Numbered from the stretch's first letter, positions 52,050 to 61,763 are shown. The stretch: 64,000 bases of DNA from Candidatus Binataceae bacterium (GCA_035650475.1 DASRHP010000012.1:46059-110058), one strand, 5' to 3'. Notes: generated by a model not told the origin, from the letters alone. Translations and numbers: made by a program.

Positions 52050-52981
52050 CACTCCGGCTCACGCTCGCGGTGCCGACCCACAATCGGGCCGCTACCCTCG
52101 GCGACACGTTAAGGAGCCTGGCCGCGCAGCGGCTGCCCGAGGGCGTGACGGCCGAGTGCGTGGTGGTGGACAACAATTCAACCGATCACACAGCGGCGGT
52201 GGTCGAGGAAAGCGCGGCGCATGCGCCGTTTGCGATGCGCCGCGTGTTTGAGCCGCGCACCGGGTCGAGCTTCGCCCGCAACCGCGCGCTGGACGAGGCG
52301 CGCGGTGGCTTCATCCTGTTCATTGACGACGACGCCGTGGCCGAGCCTGATTGGGCGCGCGAGATGCTGGCCGAGATGGAGCGGCGCGGACTGGATGCGG
52401 CGTGTGGGATGGTGCTGCCGCGATGGGAGGTGGCGCCGCCGCCTTGGTTGGGGCCCTCGTTGTACGTGCGCTTCGCCGTGCACGATGAGCGGGCGCTTGC
52501 GTCTGCGCCGCCCGCCGCGGCCGAGGCGCTGCACAATTACTTCAGCGCCAATGCGGGCTTCCGCCGCTCGTGCTTCGAGCGTTTCGGCCGCTTCCGCGAG
52601 GATCTCGGCGTGGTCGGCGGCAATCCGCTCTCGGGCGAGGACACCGAGCTGTTCGCGCGGATCATCGCGCGGGGCGGGGCGATGGGCTTCGTGCCTGGCG
52701 CGCGCGTTTTCCACCTGGTGCCGGCGGCGCGGATGAACCGCCGCTACCTGGTGCGCAAGGCATTCGCCTTCGGCGTCGGCACCGCGCTTGCGCGCGGGCG
52801 CTCGCATAACCGGCTCGACAAGCTCGCGCGCAACGCGTGGCGGATGGCGGCGGCCGGGGCGCGCGGCGACCGCGAACGGGTCATTTACCACCAGCTCGAA
52901 TGCGCGAATTTCGTCGGTTACTGGTGGGGCCGCCTCGCGCGCCTGCGCGCTACTTCAGGTAGTCCAGCATCCCGAGCTTGA
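52046..52981 (+). CDS. Glycosyltransferase family 2
   Basis: A 311-aa GT-A glycosyltransferase. LAVPTHNRAATLGDTLRSLAA and VVVDNNSTDHTAA are the nucleotide-sugar region; the metal-binding triad is in LFIDDDAVAEPDW; GEDTELFARIIARGG is the acceptor-side ED motif. There is no membrane segment. GTG 52046 overlaps the lipoprotein stop by 4 bp. The last 32 bp overlap the end of the Nudix gene on the other strand. The acceptor is unknown; perhaps a surface glycan. Confidence 0.82.
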   Translation: MTLRLTLAVPTHNRAATLGDTLRSLAAQRLPEGVTAECVVVDNNSTDHTAAVVEESAAHAPFAMRRVFEPRTGSSFARNRALDEARGGFILFIDDDAVAEPDWAREMLAEMERRGLDAACGMVLPRWEVAPPPWLGPSLYVRFAVHDERALASAPPAAAEALHNYFSANAGFRRSCFERFGRFREDLGVVGGNPLSGEDTELFARIIARGGAMGFVPGARVFHLVPAARMNRRYLVRKAFAFGVGTALARGRSHNRLDKLARNAWRMAAAGARGDRERVIYHQLECANFVGYWWGRLARLRATSGSPASRA

Positions 52982-53366
52982 GCATCCGCGCCAGGTACGG
53001 GATCAGGTCGCGCATCGCGGCCAGCTCGGCGAGGCTCACCCATCGCCCCTCGATGTGTTCGTCCGGGCGCAATTTAAGCGCGCGCCGCTCGCCCGCCGGC
53101 CGGCACGCATAAAGCGCCTGAACGTAGGGGTCGGGCGGCAGCTTGTGCAACCCCAGCATCCGCTCGATCTCGACCTCCAGCCCGGTTTCCTCGGCGACTT
53201 CGCGCATCAGGCATTGCTCGAACTCCTCGCCCAGCGCGAGATGGCCTCCGGGAAGGTCCCAGTGGCCGGGCCGGTAGGGCATCCGCGCCGCACGCCTGAG
53301 GACCACGATTCGCCGGTGCTCGGCGATCACCGCGTGAACTCCGATCCAAAACTGCGCCTCTGCCAT
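52950..53366 (-). CDS. Nudix hydrolase
   Basis: A 138-aa Nudix protein. The box is GGHLALGEEFEQCLMREVAE followed by ETGLEV (40-65). HWDLPGG and VVLRRAARMPYRPG precede it as in MutT/NudB-like proteins. ATG 53366. It could clean oxidised nucleotides or hydrolyse nucleoside diphosphate sugars. Convergent with the glycosyltransferase, with a 32-bp overlap of their ends. Confidence 0.83.
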   Translation of the reverse strand: MAEAQFWIGVHAVIAEHRRIVVLRRAARMPYRPGHWDLPGGHLALGEEFEQCLMREVAEETGLEVEIERMLGLHKLPPDPYVQALYACRPAGERRALKLRPDEHIEGRWVSLAELAAMRDLIPYLARMLKLGMLDYLK

Positions 53367-53495
53367 CCGCGGTTGCCTCGATGCTGCGCTTCACAGTAAC
53401 CGCGGCGTTGTCTGCGCGCCAGTGGATTTGTCAGCGCCGCATCGGGCGCAGTACGATTTTCCCCGACGGCGGAATCGGCGGCCGAGGGAGGAGAC

Positions 53496-54716
53496 ATGGA
53501 CAAGGCGGAGTTCTGGCGCGAGGCGCGCCGCGACCTGGCGGGACCGCTTGCCGGGGTGCGCGTGCTGGAGGCGACCACCAGTTGGGCCGGCCCGATGTGC
53601 GCCTGCCTGCTCGCCGATCTCGGCGCCGACGTGATCAAGGTCGAGGAGCCGAAGGGCGAGGTCACCCGCCGCCTGCCGCCGTTCGTCACGGGCCGGATCA
53701 GCTATCTCCACGCGACCGTCAACCGCAACAAGCGCAGCCTCACGCTCGACCTGCGCCGTCCCGAAGGGCGCGAGATCTTCCTCAAGCTGGCCGCGCGCGC
53801 GGACGCCGTGGTTGAAAACTTCCGCCCGGGCACGCTGGCGCGCTGGGGCGTGGGCTACGCCGACGTGCGCCGCGTGAAGCCGGATATCGTGTACGTCTCG
53901 ATAAGCGGCTTCGGCCAGTGGGGCCCCGGGCACGACCGGCCGGGCTACGATCCCATCGTCGAGGCCGAATCCGGTTTCATGGCGCGCAACGGCGAACCGG
54001 ACGGGGAGCCGATGCGCTGCGCGACCTACATCGGCGACGACGTCGCCGGCCTGCACGGCGCGCTCGCCGCGCTGGCCGCGCTGCGCCATCGCGACGCGAC
54101 CGGCGAAGGACAGCACGTGGATATCGCGCTGATGGACACGCTGCTGTTCCAGTCCAACGGGATGCTGACGCTGGGCGCGATGGGCCTGGAGCCGCCGCGG
54201 ATGGGCAACGAGTCGCATTACGCGGCGCCGGTCGGGGTGTACCGATGCCGCGACGGCGCGGTGTTCTTCGCCGTGCTGCTCGACGCGCATTGGCGCAAGC
54301 TCGCGCGGGTGATGGGCCGCGGAGACGCGGCCGCTGATCCGGACTATGCGACGCAGGCCGACCGGGTCAGACATCGCGGCCGGGTCAACGCGATGGTTTC
54401 CGAGTGGATGGCGGGGCGGACCGTGGCCGAGGCGGTCGGAATCTGCGCGCGCGAGGGGATTCCAGCGGGACCCGTGCGCACCTACGGGGAGGCGGCGCGC
54501 GACTCGCACGTGATCGCGCGCGAGATGCTGCGCCCAGTCGCGCAGGAGAACGGCCGGCCGGTGCCGCTCACCGCGCCTCCGGCCAAATTCTCGCGTACTC
54601 CGCTTGCGATCCGCGCTGCCGCTCCCGCGCTCGGCGCGCATACCGACGAAGTTCTGGCCGAATTGGGGATCGACGAAGCCGAGCGCCGCCGCTTGCGCGA
54701 GTCGAAAATAATCTGA
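53496..54716 (+). CDS. CaiB/BaiF family (type III) CoA-transferase
   Basis: A 406-aa family III CoA-transferase. VRVLEATTSWAGPMCACLLA, ADLGADVIKVEEPKG, VNRNKRSLTLDLRRPEG and Asp181 in YIGDDVAGLHGAL mark the fold and active site. By eye it is only moderately similar to the copy at 42795. ATG 53496 has GGGAGGAGAC upstream. It converges on an amidohydrolase gene. The CoA donor and acceptor are not identifiable. Confidence 0.87.
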   Translation: MDKAEFWREARRDLAGPLAGVRVLEATTSWAGPMCACLLADLGADVIKVEEPKGEVTRRLPPFVTGRISYLHATVNRNKRSLTLDLRRPEGREIFLKLAARADAVVENFRPGTLARWGVGYADVRRVKPDIVYVSISGFGQWGPGHDRPGYDPIVEAESGFMARNGEPDGEPMRCATYIGDDVAGLHGALAALAALRHRDATGEGQHVDIALMDTLLFQSNGMLTLGAMGLEPPRMGNESHYAAPVGVYRCRDGAVFFAVLLDAHWRKLARVMGRGDAAADPDYATQADRVRHRGRVNAMVSEWMAGRTVAEAVGICAREGIPAGPVRTYGEAARDSHVIAREMLRPVAQENGRPVPLTAPPAKFSRTPLAIRAAAPALGAHTDEVLAELGIDEAERRRLRESKII

Positions 54717-54770
54717 GCCGCACGAGGGGAGAGCGGTCAGAGCATCCGGCGTTCCCTCGCCTGGCGCCGC

Positions 54771-55901
54771 TCAGTGCAGGTTGTAGAAGCGTTTGGCACC
54801 GCCGGCGAGCACCGCGGCCAGCGCATCCGGCGGCAGGCCCATCTTCTTGATCATCTTGGCCGCGCCCCAGAAGCCGTCGAGATGGGGATAATCGGTCGCC
54901 CACAGGATGGTATCCGCGCCGAGATAGTCGGCGAGCAGCTTGAGGCTGCCCTCGACCGGCTCGAACGAGGTGAAGCACTGGCGGCGGTAGATCTCGCTCG
55001 GCCGCATGGTCAGCCCGGTGTCGTTCATGCCGAGATCGTCGAAATGGCGATCCATCCGGTCCAGCCATCCCGCCATCCATCCGCCGCCCGCTTCGAGGAA
55101 GGCCACTCGCAGGCGCGGAAATTTGTCGCATACGCCGCACATGATGAAGCTGGTCGACGCCGCCATCATCTCGAACGTATGGGCCACCACGTGGCGCACC
55201 GCGCCGCCGCGCTTGAAGCGATCCATCGCCAGCGTCTCCTGGGCGCTCTCGGAGCCGCCGTGAACGCCGATCGCAAAGTCGAGCTCCTGCGCCTCCTCCC
55301 ATAGCGGATAGTAAGCCGGGTCGTGCAGCGTGCGCCCGTTGTAGGGGTTGGGACGCACGAAGCCCGTGCGGAAACCCAGTTCCTTGCGCGCGAAGCGCAC
55401 CTCGTCGACGATCTGCTCGATCGACGACTGCATCGGCAGCATCGCCGCGCCGAACAGCCGCTGGGGGTACGGCTTGCAGTAGTCGGCGAGCCATCGGTTG
55501 TACGCCCGGCACGACGCCGCGGCGAGGTCGGGGTCGCGCATCCCGCCGAGAAACAGCCCGAGGCTCGGGTAGAGAAAGGCCGCGTCGATACCCTCGCGAT
55601 CCATGTCGGGGATGCGCGCATGAGGGTCGAAGCCGCCCTTGCGCCCTTCGAGGTAGGGGATGCGCTTGGAAACGCTGCCGTCGCGCGAGCCGATCGAGCC
55701 CAGCCCGCCGAGCGTAGCCGGCCCCGTCTTGCTGAAGCGCAGGCCGAAAGTGAAATGCTCGTCAACGCGGAAGGACTCGTTGCCCTCGGCGTCGATCAGC
55801 AGCTTGGGGCAGCTCTCGCGAAAGCGCGGGTCGATGTACCTCTCCCACAGATCGGGCGGCTCGAGAATGTGGCCGTCCGCATCGATGACGTTGTACTCCA
55901 T
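54771..55901 (-). CDS. Amidohydrolase family protein (Amidohydro_2)
   Basis: A 376-aa Amidohydro_2 enzyme. IDADGH with metal-binding residues opens the protein (7-12); then IGVHGGSE, VAHTFEM, and WATDYPHLDG with the catalytic Asp. FLEAGGGWMAGWLDRMDRHF is the usual late signature. ATG 55901 with GAGGTG 8 nt upstream is preferred over the in-frame GTG at 55910. It resembles the 31734 copy more than the long pair. Substrate unknown. Confidence 0.85.
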   Translation of the reverse strand: MEYNVIDADGHILEPPDLWERYIDPRFRESCPKLLIDAEGNESFRVDEHFTFGLRFSKTGPATLGGLGSIGSRDGSVSKRIPYLEGRKGGFDPHARIPDMDREGIDAAFLYPSLGLFLGGMRDPDLAAASCRAYNRWLADYCKPYPQRLFGAAMLPMQSSIEQIVDEVRFARKELGFRTGFVRPNPYNGRTLHDPAYYPLWEEAQELDFAIGVHGGSESAQETLAMDRFKRGGAVRHVVAHTFEMMAASTSFIMCGVCDKFPRLRVAFLEAGGGWMAGWLDRMDRHFDDLGMNDTGLTMRPSEIYRRQCFTSFEPVEGSLKLLADYLGADTILWATDYPHLDGFWGAAKMIKKMGLPPDALAAVLAGGAKRFYNLH

Positions 55902-55981
55902 GACATACACCTCGTGCGGATCGTTGCAATCGCGTTCGATGCCAGTGATCTAGCAAAATGCGGCGCACGCCGCACTCGCGG

Positions 55982-57112
55982 TCAGTCGCCCCAGACCTCG
56001 CGCGCGACTTCGACCACCAGCCTCAGCTTCGCCTCCTGGGTCGCCAGGCTGATCCTGTTACCGGGTGCGGTGCTCGCGAAGCCGCATTGCGGGCTCAACG
56101 AGAGCTGGTCGAGGTCGAGGTACTTTGCGGCCTCGTCGATCCGGCGCTTGAGTCCGTCTTTGGTCTCCATCTCGTCGAACTTGGTCGAAACCAGCCCGAG
56201 CACGACGGTCTTGTGCCGAGGCACGAAGCGCAATGGCTCGAAGGTGCCCGCGCGCGGCGTGTCGTACTCCAGAAAATAGGAATCGACGTTGATTCGATTG
56301 AACAGTACGTCGGCGACCAGGTCATAGCCGCCCGAAGCGCTCCAGTAACTTTGGTTGTTGCCGCGGCAGATGTGCATCGCGAGATGCAACCCGGGCGGCC
56401 GTCCGCCAAAGGCCCGGTTCATGATTTCCGGGTAGGTTTCGAGCAGCAGCTTGCGCCCGTCCTCGCCGCGCTCCCTGAGATACTCCCAGCTCGTGGTGTC
56501 GCTGAGCGAGGCGAGCGTGGTCTCGTCGATCTGCACGTAACGGCATCCGGCGTCGGCCAGCGCGCGCAGCTCCTTGTGGAAGGCGTCGACGATGTCTTCC
56601 CAGAACAGATCGAGGTCGGGATAGGCGGTGCGGCTGATGTGCGCGCGGCCCGCGCGCAGGTGAAGGATGGTGGGCGAGGGGATCGTGATTTTGGGCGTGC
56701 GCGTGGTGAGCGAGCGGATGTAGTCGAAGTCGCCGACATGGATCGGCCCCCGCCAGCGCAGACGCGAGCGGACCTCCGGGATGATCAGCGGCAGCCGGTT
56801 GCCCGCGCGATCGACGAACGACCATTCCTGGCCCGAGGTGTCGTAGCGGGCGGCAAGATCGCCCAGCGCGCTATAAAAGGCGGTGTAGAATACCGCGCGG
56901 CGATACTCGCCGTCGGTTATCGACTGAAGGCCGACGCTCTCCTGGAACTTGACGACGGCGCCGATTGCCTCGTCCTCGATCGCGCGCAGTCGGGCGGCCG
57001 TGATCTTGCCGGCCTCGTGGTCTGCGCGCGCGTTGAGCAGCTCGGCGGGGCGCAGGAAGCTCCCCACGTGATCGGCACGAAACGGCGGATTATGCGGCGC
57101 TGCGCAAGCCAT
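55982..57112 (-). CDS. Cobalamin-independent methionine synthase-like (MetE catalytic domain)
   Basis: A 376-aa protein with only the C-terminal MetE barrel. Zinc-site residues are retained: His and Cys in MHICRGNN, Glu in FLEYDTPRAG and Cys in SPQCGF. It thus probably transfers a methyl group to or from a thiol; YxjG/core-MetE-like proteins often use donors other than methyl-folate. ATG 57112 has GGGAGGTAGTCGC upstream. The neighbour, an amidohydrolase on the same strand, is 80 bp away; a shared pathway (for instance demethylation) is possible. Confidence 0.85.
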   Translation of the reverse strand: MACAAPHNPPFRADHVGSFLRPAELLNARADHEAGKITAARLRAIEDEAIGAVVKFQESVGLQSITDGEYRRAVFYTAFYSALGDLAARYDTSGQEWSFVDRAGNRLPLIIPEVRSRLRWRGPIHVGDFDYIRSLTTRTPKITIPSPTILHLRAGRAHISRTAYPDLDLFWEDIVDAFHKELRALADAGCRYVQIDETTLASLSDTTSWEYLRERGEDGRKLLLETYPEIMNRAFGGRPPGLHLAMHICRGNNQSYWSASGGYDLVADVLFNRINVDSYFLEYDTPRAGTFEPLRFVPRHKTVVLGLVSTKFDEMETKDGLKRRIDEAAKYLDLDQLSLSPQCGFASTAPGNRISLATQEAKLRLVVEVAREVWGD

Positions 57113-57271
57113 GCGACTACCTCCCTGCAATCGACCGGGTGCGCCGACGCGTCATCGCCCGGCATCCGTATCCTAGGACCGCCGGCCGCCGGTTGAAAAG
57201 CCGCTGAGCCCGTCAAAGGCGAGTTTTCTTCCCGTTCTCATGAGCCCGTCGCGCGCGATACGCTATCGGTA

Positions 57272-58117
57272 ATGGCGCGGCTGTTCGTCGGGACCTCTGG
57301 ATGGAACTACTACGGCTGGCGCGGGAGCTTCTACCCGGAGGACCTCCCGTCGCGCCAGTGGCTGAGCTATTACGCACGCCGTTTCAACAGCGTCGAGCTC
57401 AACTACTCATTCTATCGTCTGCCGCGCCGCGCCACGTACGAGAACTGGCTCAAGCAGGTGCCTCCCGGCTTCGAGCTGGCGGTCAAGGTATGGCGCGCAA
57501 TCAGCCAGGCGCATCTCGACGGCATCGACGAGCGCTGGCGGGCCTTCGTCGAGCCGGCGCTTGCGTTGGATGACCGGCTTGGGCCGTTCCTGCTCCAGCT
57601 TCCGCCGTCGTACGCCGCCACTCCCGAGCGCCTCGATCGCCTCGCGCACTTTCTAAAGCTGGCCGCGCGCACGCGGCAGGCGCGGATCGCGGTCGAATTC
57701 CGCCACTCTTCGTGCTTCGCGGACGAGGTGCTGGAGCTGTTGCGCCAGCACGACGCCGCGCTCGTGATCGCACACTCCAGCCGCTACCCCTCGCCCGCGC
57801 CCGCCGCGACCACGCGCTTCGTCTATTTCCGCTTTCACGGCCCGCGCGAGTTGTTCGCGTCGTCGTACTCGGACGCGGAGCTTCGCCGATGGGCCGCGAT
57901 CGCGCGGAAGTACCTGGAGGAGGGGCGCGACGTGTACGCCTACTTCAACAACGACGTCGGCGGCTACGCGCTGAGCAACGCGCAGACGCTGATGAAGCAG
58001 GTCGGATGGGATCAGGGGGTTGCACGCGCCCGGCGCGTAGCGCCTCGGACATCGCGCAGGTCGCGCACGCCGGACCGTTCGCGCGCACCCCGTACCGGTC
58101 GGACGACAGCCCGATAA
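57272..58117 (+). CDS. DUF72 domain-containing protein
   Basis: A 281-aa DUF72 protein (YecE-like TIM-barrel fold). Family motifs are GTSGWNYYGWRGSFYPEDLP, FNSVELNYSFYRLP, FLLQLPPSY, VEFRHSSCF, FRFHGP and YAYFNNDVGGYALSNAQTL. Typical members stop soon after this last motif; here about 35 Arg/Pro/Ser-rich residues follow, perhaps read-through after loss of an earlier stop. The activity of the family is unknown. ATG 57272. Confidence 0.85.
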   Translation: MARLFVGTSGWNYYGWRGSFYPEDLPSRQWLSYYARRFNSVELNYSFYRLPRRATYENWLKQVPPGFELAVKVWRAISQAHLDGIDERWRAFVEPALALDDRLGPFLLQLPPSYAATPERLDRLAHFLKLAARTRQARIAVEFRHSSCFADEVLELLRQHDAALVIAHSSRYPSPAPAATTRFVYFRFHGPRELFASSYSDAELRRWAAIARKYLEEGRDVYAYFNNDVGGYALSNAQTLMKQVGWDQGVARARRVAPRTSRRSRTPDRSRAPRTGRTTAR

Positions 58118-58322
58118 CCGCGGCCCGGTTTGGCGGCTCGCCTGTCCATTTCGAACCTCGGCTCCGGCGCGCGCTGGTCGGCGCGCCACGTTCCATGTCA
58201 TCCTAGTCGACACCGTGAGCCGCCACGCCCGCCCGCAATGACCCCGCCGCCACACAACTTGCCTCGCAGCGCACCGGCGCACCCGGCGTGCCGCGCGCGC
58301 CGACAGGCGCCGGGAGGCGTGC

Positions 58323-59930
58323 GTGGCTGAAGGCGTCGTCGGAATTGCCGCGCCGTCCGCCCCGGCCCATCCGGAATTCTACGCTCCCGGCGCGAGCAAG
58401 TGGCTGGTCGTCTCCTCGGTGATGCTCGGCACGTTCCTGTCCGTGATGGACGTGAGCGTGGTCAACGTCGCGATGCCGCACATGATGGGCAGCTTCGGCG
58501 AGGACCTCATCACGATCACCTGGGTCTCCACCGCCTACAGTATCGCCGAGATCATCATGGTCACGATGTCCGCCTGGTGGGCCACCGTGCTCGGCCGCAA
58601 GCGCCTGTTTTTGGCCTCGATGATGCTGTTCACAACGGGCTCCGTGCTCGCCGGGACCTCGCGCACGTTCGGGCAGATCCTGTTCTACCGCGTACTCCAG
58701 GGAATCGGCGGCGGCAGCCTGATTCCCTGTTCGCAGGCGATCGCGCGCGAGACCTTTCCGCCTGCCGAGCAGGGGATGGCGATGGCGATCTTCGCGATGG
58801 GGGTGACGCTGGCGCCGGCGATCGGGCCAGTGCTCGGCGGATGGCTGGTGGACAACTACGGCTGGCAATGGGTCTTCTACATCAACATTCCGTTCTGCAT
58901 CGCCGGTGTGATCATGGTAAGCGCCTTCGTCCACGACCCGCCCTATCTCAAGCGCGGCTTCGAGAGCATCGACTGGTTCGGCATCATCCTGCTGACCGCC
59001 GGGCTCACCGCGCTTCAGATTGTGCTCGAGCGCGGCGAGCGGGTGGATTGGTTCGCCTCCGACTGGATCGTGGTGGGCAGCGCGATTGCGGCAATTTCGT
59101 TGGTGACGCTGGTCATCTGGGAGCTGCGATCGGCCGAGCCGATTATCAACTTGCGCCTGTTCCGCAACCGCGCGCTCAGGGTCGGTTCGACGCTGGGTGC
59201 GCTGGTCAGCTTTGTGCTGTTCGGTTCGACCTTTCTGCTGCCGCAGCTCACCCAGGACCTGCTCGACTATCCGGCGTTCCAGGCCGGGCTGGTGCTCCTG
59301 CCGCGCGTGCTGATCATGCTGGTGGTGATGCCGATCGCGGGGCGGCTGTATAACTACGTGAGCCCGCGGGTGTTGGTGGGTGCGGGGCTCTGCCTGCTCA
59401 TCCTGGCGCAGTGGCAGCTCGCGCACTTTTTACTTGGAATCGGGTTTTGGAGCTTCGCCGGCCCGCTGTGCATCCTTGGCGCCGGGCTGGGCATCATGAT
59501 GGTCAATTTGAGCACGGTGACGCTGTCCGCGATGCCGCGCGCCAACATGACTGCCGCCTCGGGGCTGTACACGCTCTCGCGGCGGGTCACCGGCAACATC
59601 GCCTACGCGGTGCTGGCGACAATCGTCGATCGCCGCACCCAGTTCCATCGCGCCAGCCTGGTCGAGAACGTGAGCGCGCTCAGCGGCGCCTATCACAGGG
59701 CGGGCACGGGCTTCGTCACGCTCCTCTTCAATCACGGCGCCAACTCAGTGGCGGCGCACCATCGCGCGCTGGCGATGATGAACGGGATCCTCAACCGGCA
59801 GGCCACGATGATGGCCTACAATGACGCCAACTATCTGAGCGTCGTGCTGGCCTTCCTCACACTGCCGCTGGTGCTGCTGCTGCCGCGCAGTGGCCTGGCC
59901 GAGACGCAGGCAGCCTCCGAGCTGGAGTGA
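58323..59930 (+). CDS. DHA2-family MFS multidrug transporter (EmrB/QacA type)
   Basis: A 535-aa transporter with fourteen predicted helices. FLSVMDVSVVNVAMPHMMG is the DHA2 motif D1; WVSTAYSIAEI, GRKRLFLASM (motif A), RVLQGIGGGSLIP (motif B) and GVTLAPAIGPVLGGWLVDNY (motif C) follow in order. GTG 58323 has GGGAGG 5 nt before it. No adaptor (EmrA) is adjacent, so it may act alone or with a distant partner. Exports hydrophobic compounds by proton antiport. Confidence 0.88.
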   Translation: MAEGVVGIAAPSAPAHPEFYAPGASKWLVVSSVMLGTFLSVMDVSVVNVAMPHMMGSFGEDLITITWVSTAYSIAEIIMVTMSAWWATVLGRKRLFLASMMLFTTGSVLAGTSRTFGQILFYRVLQGIGGGSLIPCSQAIARETFPPAEQGMAMAIFAMGVTLAPAIGPVLGGWLVDNYGWQWVFYINIPFCIAGVIMVSAFVHDPPYLKRGFESIDWFGIILLTAGLTALQIVLERGERVDWFASDWIVVGSAIAAISLVTLVIWELRSAEPIINLRLFRNRALRVGSTLGALVSFVLFGSTFLLPQLTQDLLDYPAFQAGLVLLPRVLIMLVVMPIAGRLYNYVSPRVLVGAGLCLLILAQWQLAHFLLGIGFWSFAGPLCILGAGLGIMMVNLSTVTLSAMPRANMTAASGLYTLSRRVTGNIAYAVLATIVDRRTQFHRASLVENVSALSGAYHRAGTGFVTLLFNHGANSVAAHHRALAMMNGILNRQATMMAYNDANYLSVVLAFLTLPLVLLLPRSGLAETQAASELE

Positions 59931-60011
59931 TTCGCCATCCCTTGCGGATGGGGGTTGTCGGAACCGCCCGCGCGGCTGCGATTGCAACCGAGGGCTGAAA
60001 GGGAACTGTCC

Positions 60012-61406
60012 GTGGACGAAGACTATCGGCCTCCGGCGGGTCGGGGGTTGGGTCTGCGCCCGCACTGGCTTAATCGCAACCTCGCCTGCCTGTTCGCCGG
60101 GCGCGCGTTGCGCAGTGCCTCGCAAGCCTACCTGGTCATTATCGTCCCGCTCTATCTGGCTGCGTTGGGCTACAACGCGGAGCACCTGGGCGCGATGTTC
60201 GCCGTCGTTGGCGGCGCGAGCGCGCTGCTCTCCGCGCTGACCGGGTTCTTGTCGGACCGCTTCGGCCGCAAGACGCTGGTAATTCTGCTCTCGCTGATGA
60301 CCGCGGCGGGTGGCGTAATCTTCGCCCTCTCAGCCAACTTCATCGTCCTGACGGCGGCGGCAGCGGCGGGCACGATCGGCCGCGGCGGGGGCGCGGGCAG
60401 CGCCGGCGCCTTCGGTCCCTATTATCCGGCCGAACAGGCGCTTATCGCGGAGCAGGCTGAGGACTACCTGCGCACCACCGTCTTCGGCGCGTTGTCGTTC
60501 CTGGCTGTGCTCGGCGGCGCGGTGGGCTCGCTGATCGCATGGGCGCCGCGCCTGATGCACACCATCCTTGGCCTGCCCGTGATCGACGGCTACCGTGCAC
60601 TGTTCGTGTTCACCGGACTTATCGGGCTGGCGATGGCGGCGGTGGTGATGCCCGTGCGCGAGACGCATCGCCCCGCCGCGGCGCGGATCCGCGGCGCTAG
60701 CCGAAGCGCTTCCGCAAGGGCGCGTAACCCGGGTCCGCACACCAACGGTGAGGCGCGAACCATCCAAGATGTGGCCGGCGCGGATGGCGGGCGCCTGATC
60801 CTCGGACTGTCGCCACGCTCCTGGCGGCTGGTCGCGCGCTTCATGGTGACGGCGGCGACCAACGGGCTGGCGGTGGGGATGCTCGGCCCGCTGCTGGTCT
60901 ATTGGTTCCACCGGCGCTACGGAGTGGACGCTGCGGATATCGGCAAGCTGTACTTCATGCTCAACCTGCTGGCGGCGGCGCCCTACCTGCTCGCGGGTCG
61001 GATGGCGGCGCTGTTCGGCTCGGTCAGGGCGGTGGTGGTATGCCGGGGGATCGCGTCGCTCCTGCTCGGCGTGCTGGTGCTGATGCCGAGCTTCTGGCTG
61101 GCGGGGCTGCTGTACGGGGCGCGCATGATCTTCAACACACTGTCGATCCCGGTGCGCCAGTCATTCCTGATGGGCGTGATACCGCCCGCAGAGCGTTCGA
61201 GCGCCGCGGGAATGGCGAGTTTTCCAGCTCAGCTAGGGGCGTCGATAAGCCCGTATGTCGCGGGCTACCTGATGGAACAGGCGGCGCTCGAATTGCCGCT
61301 CGTGCTGGCTGCGCTGCTCCAGGGGCTCAACGCGGCGCTCTACTATGTGTTTTTCCGCGAGGTGCGGCCGCCGGAGGAACTCGGCGACGAAGAGCGGCCT
61401 TTCTAG
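60012..61406 (+). CDS. MFS transporter
   Basis: A 464-aa major facilitator with twelve helices in two halves and a long, disordered central loop (about 225-275, Arg/Ser/Ala-rich). GFLSDRFGRKTLVILL is motif A. GTIGRGGGAGSAGAFGPYYPAEQALIAE is an unusual Gly-rich helix 4 region. GTG 60012 has GAAAGGGA upstream and is preferred over TTG 59955. It follows the DHA2 pump by 80 bp on the same strand. Substrate unknown. Confidence 0.8.
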   Translation: MDEDYRPPAGRGLGLRPHWLNRNLACLFAGRALRSASQAYLVIIVPLYLAALGYNAEHLGAMFAVVGGASALLSALTGFLSDRFGRKTLVILLSLMTAAGGVIFALSANFIVLTAAAAAGTIGRGGGAGSAGAFGPYYPAEQALIAEQAEDYLRTTVFGALSFLAVLGGAVGSLIAWAPRLMHTILGLPVIDGYRALFVFTGLIGLAMAAVVMPVRETHRPAAARIRGASRSASARARNPGPHTNGEARTIQDVAGADGGRLILGLSPRSWRLVARFMVTAATNGLAVGMLGPLLVYWFHRRYGVDAADIGKLYFMLNLLAAAPYLLAGRMAALFGSVRAVVVCRGIASLLLGVLVLMPSFWLAGLLYGARMIFNTLSIPVRQSFLMGVIPPAERSSAAGMASFPAQLGASISPYVAGYLMEQAALELPLVLAALLQGLNAALYYVFFREVRPPEELGDEERPF

Positions 61407-61440
61407 AGTTTGTCGCCGATTCCATGCTGTGAAAGCAGCG

Positions 61441-61477
61441 CCGGCCACACCGTCGCAAACTGTCTCGGTGTGGCCGG
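61441..61477. terminator. Hairpin between the MFS gene and the small-protein operon
   Basis: CCGGCCACACCG (61441-61452) pairs perfectly with 61466-61477 across a 13-nt loop. It sits 35 bp after the MFS stop and 86 bp after the last small gene on the opposite strand. There is no T run, so intrinsic termination is uncertain, but position and 12-bp perfect stem favour a bidirectional transcript-end hairpin. Confidence 0.5.
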
Positions 61478-61562
61478 AGCGATCGAGATCGAATTTAGGG
61501 CTCCGCAGACTTCGTTTTCGCAGGCTCTCCCGTGCTGGTCTCTGTGCGCCAGGCGCAGGAGC

Positions 61563-61763
61563 CTATGCCGCCCAGCGCGGCCAGTCCTTGTCCTCGTTCG
61601 TGTCGCAGCGATGGCCGCTGAGCTTGAGGCACGAGTCCGCCATCAATTGCCCCAGCGTGGCCGGGCGCCCGTCGCGCCCGGGTTCGAGCAGGTAACCGAA
61701 CAGCGAGCCTACAGAGGCTATCGCCGCCAAGCCAAGGAGCAGCATCGGTACTGAAGTAAGCAT
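61563..61763 (-). CDS. Small membrane protein 3 (66 aa)
   Basis: A 66-aa protein: ATG 61763 with GGAGGAG 5 nt upstream. MLLLGLAAIASVGSLFGYLL (about 7-26) forms a membrane helix, with a polar tail carrying two Cys (ADSCLKLSGHRCDTNED) and ending DWPRWAA. Last of three tiny genes on the minus strand, each with its own ribosome-binding site and one N-terminal helix. No family recognised. Confidence 0.6.
   Translation of the reverse strand: MLTSVPMLLLGLAAIASVGSLFGYLLEPGRDGRPATLGQLMADSCLKLSGHRCDTNEDKDWPRWAA

Noticed and set aside
55958..57196. 412-codon plus-strand frame
   Set aside because: Antisense to the MetE-like gene, which has intact zinc residues; the plus-strand translation is Arg/Val/Ala low-complexity.
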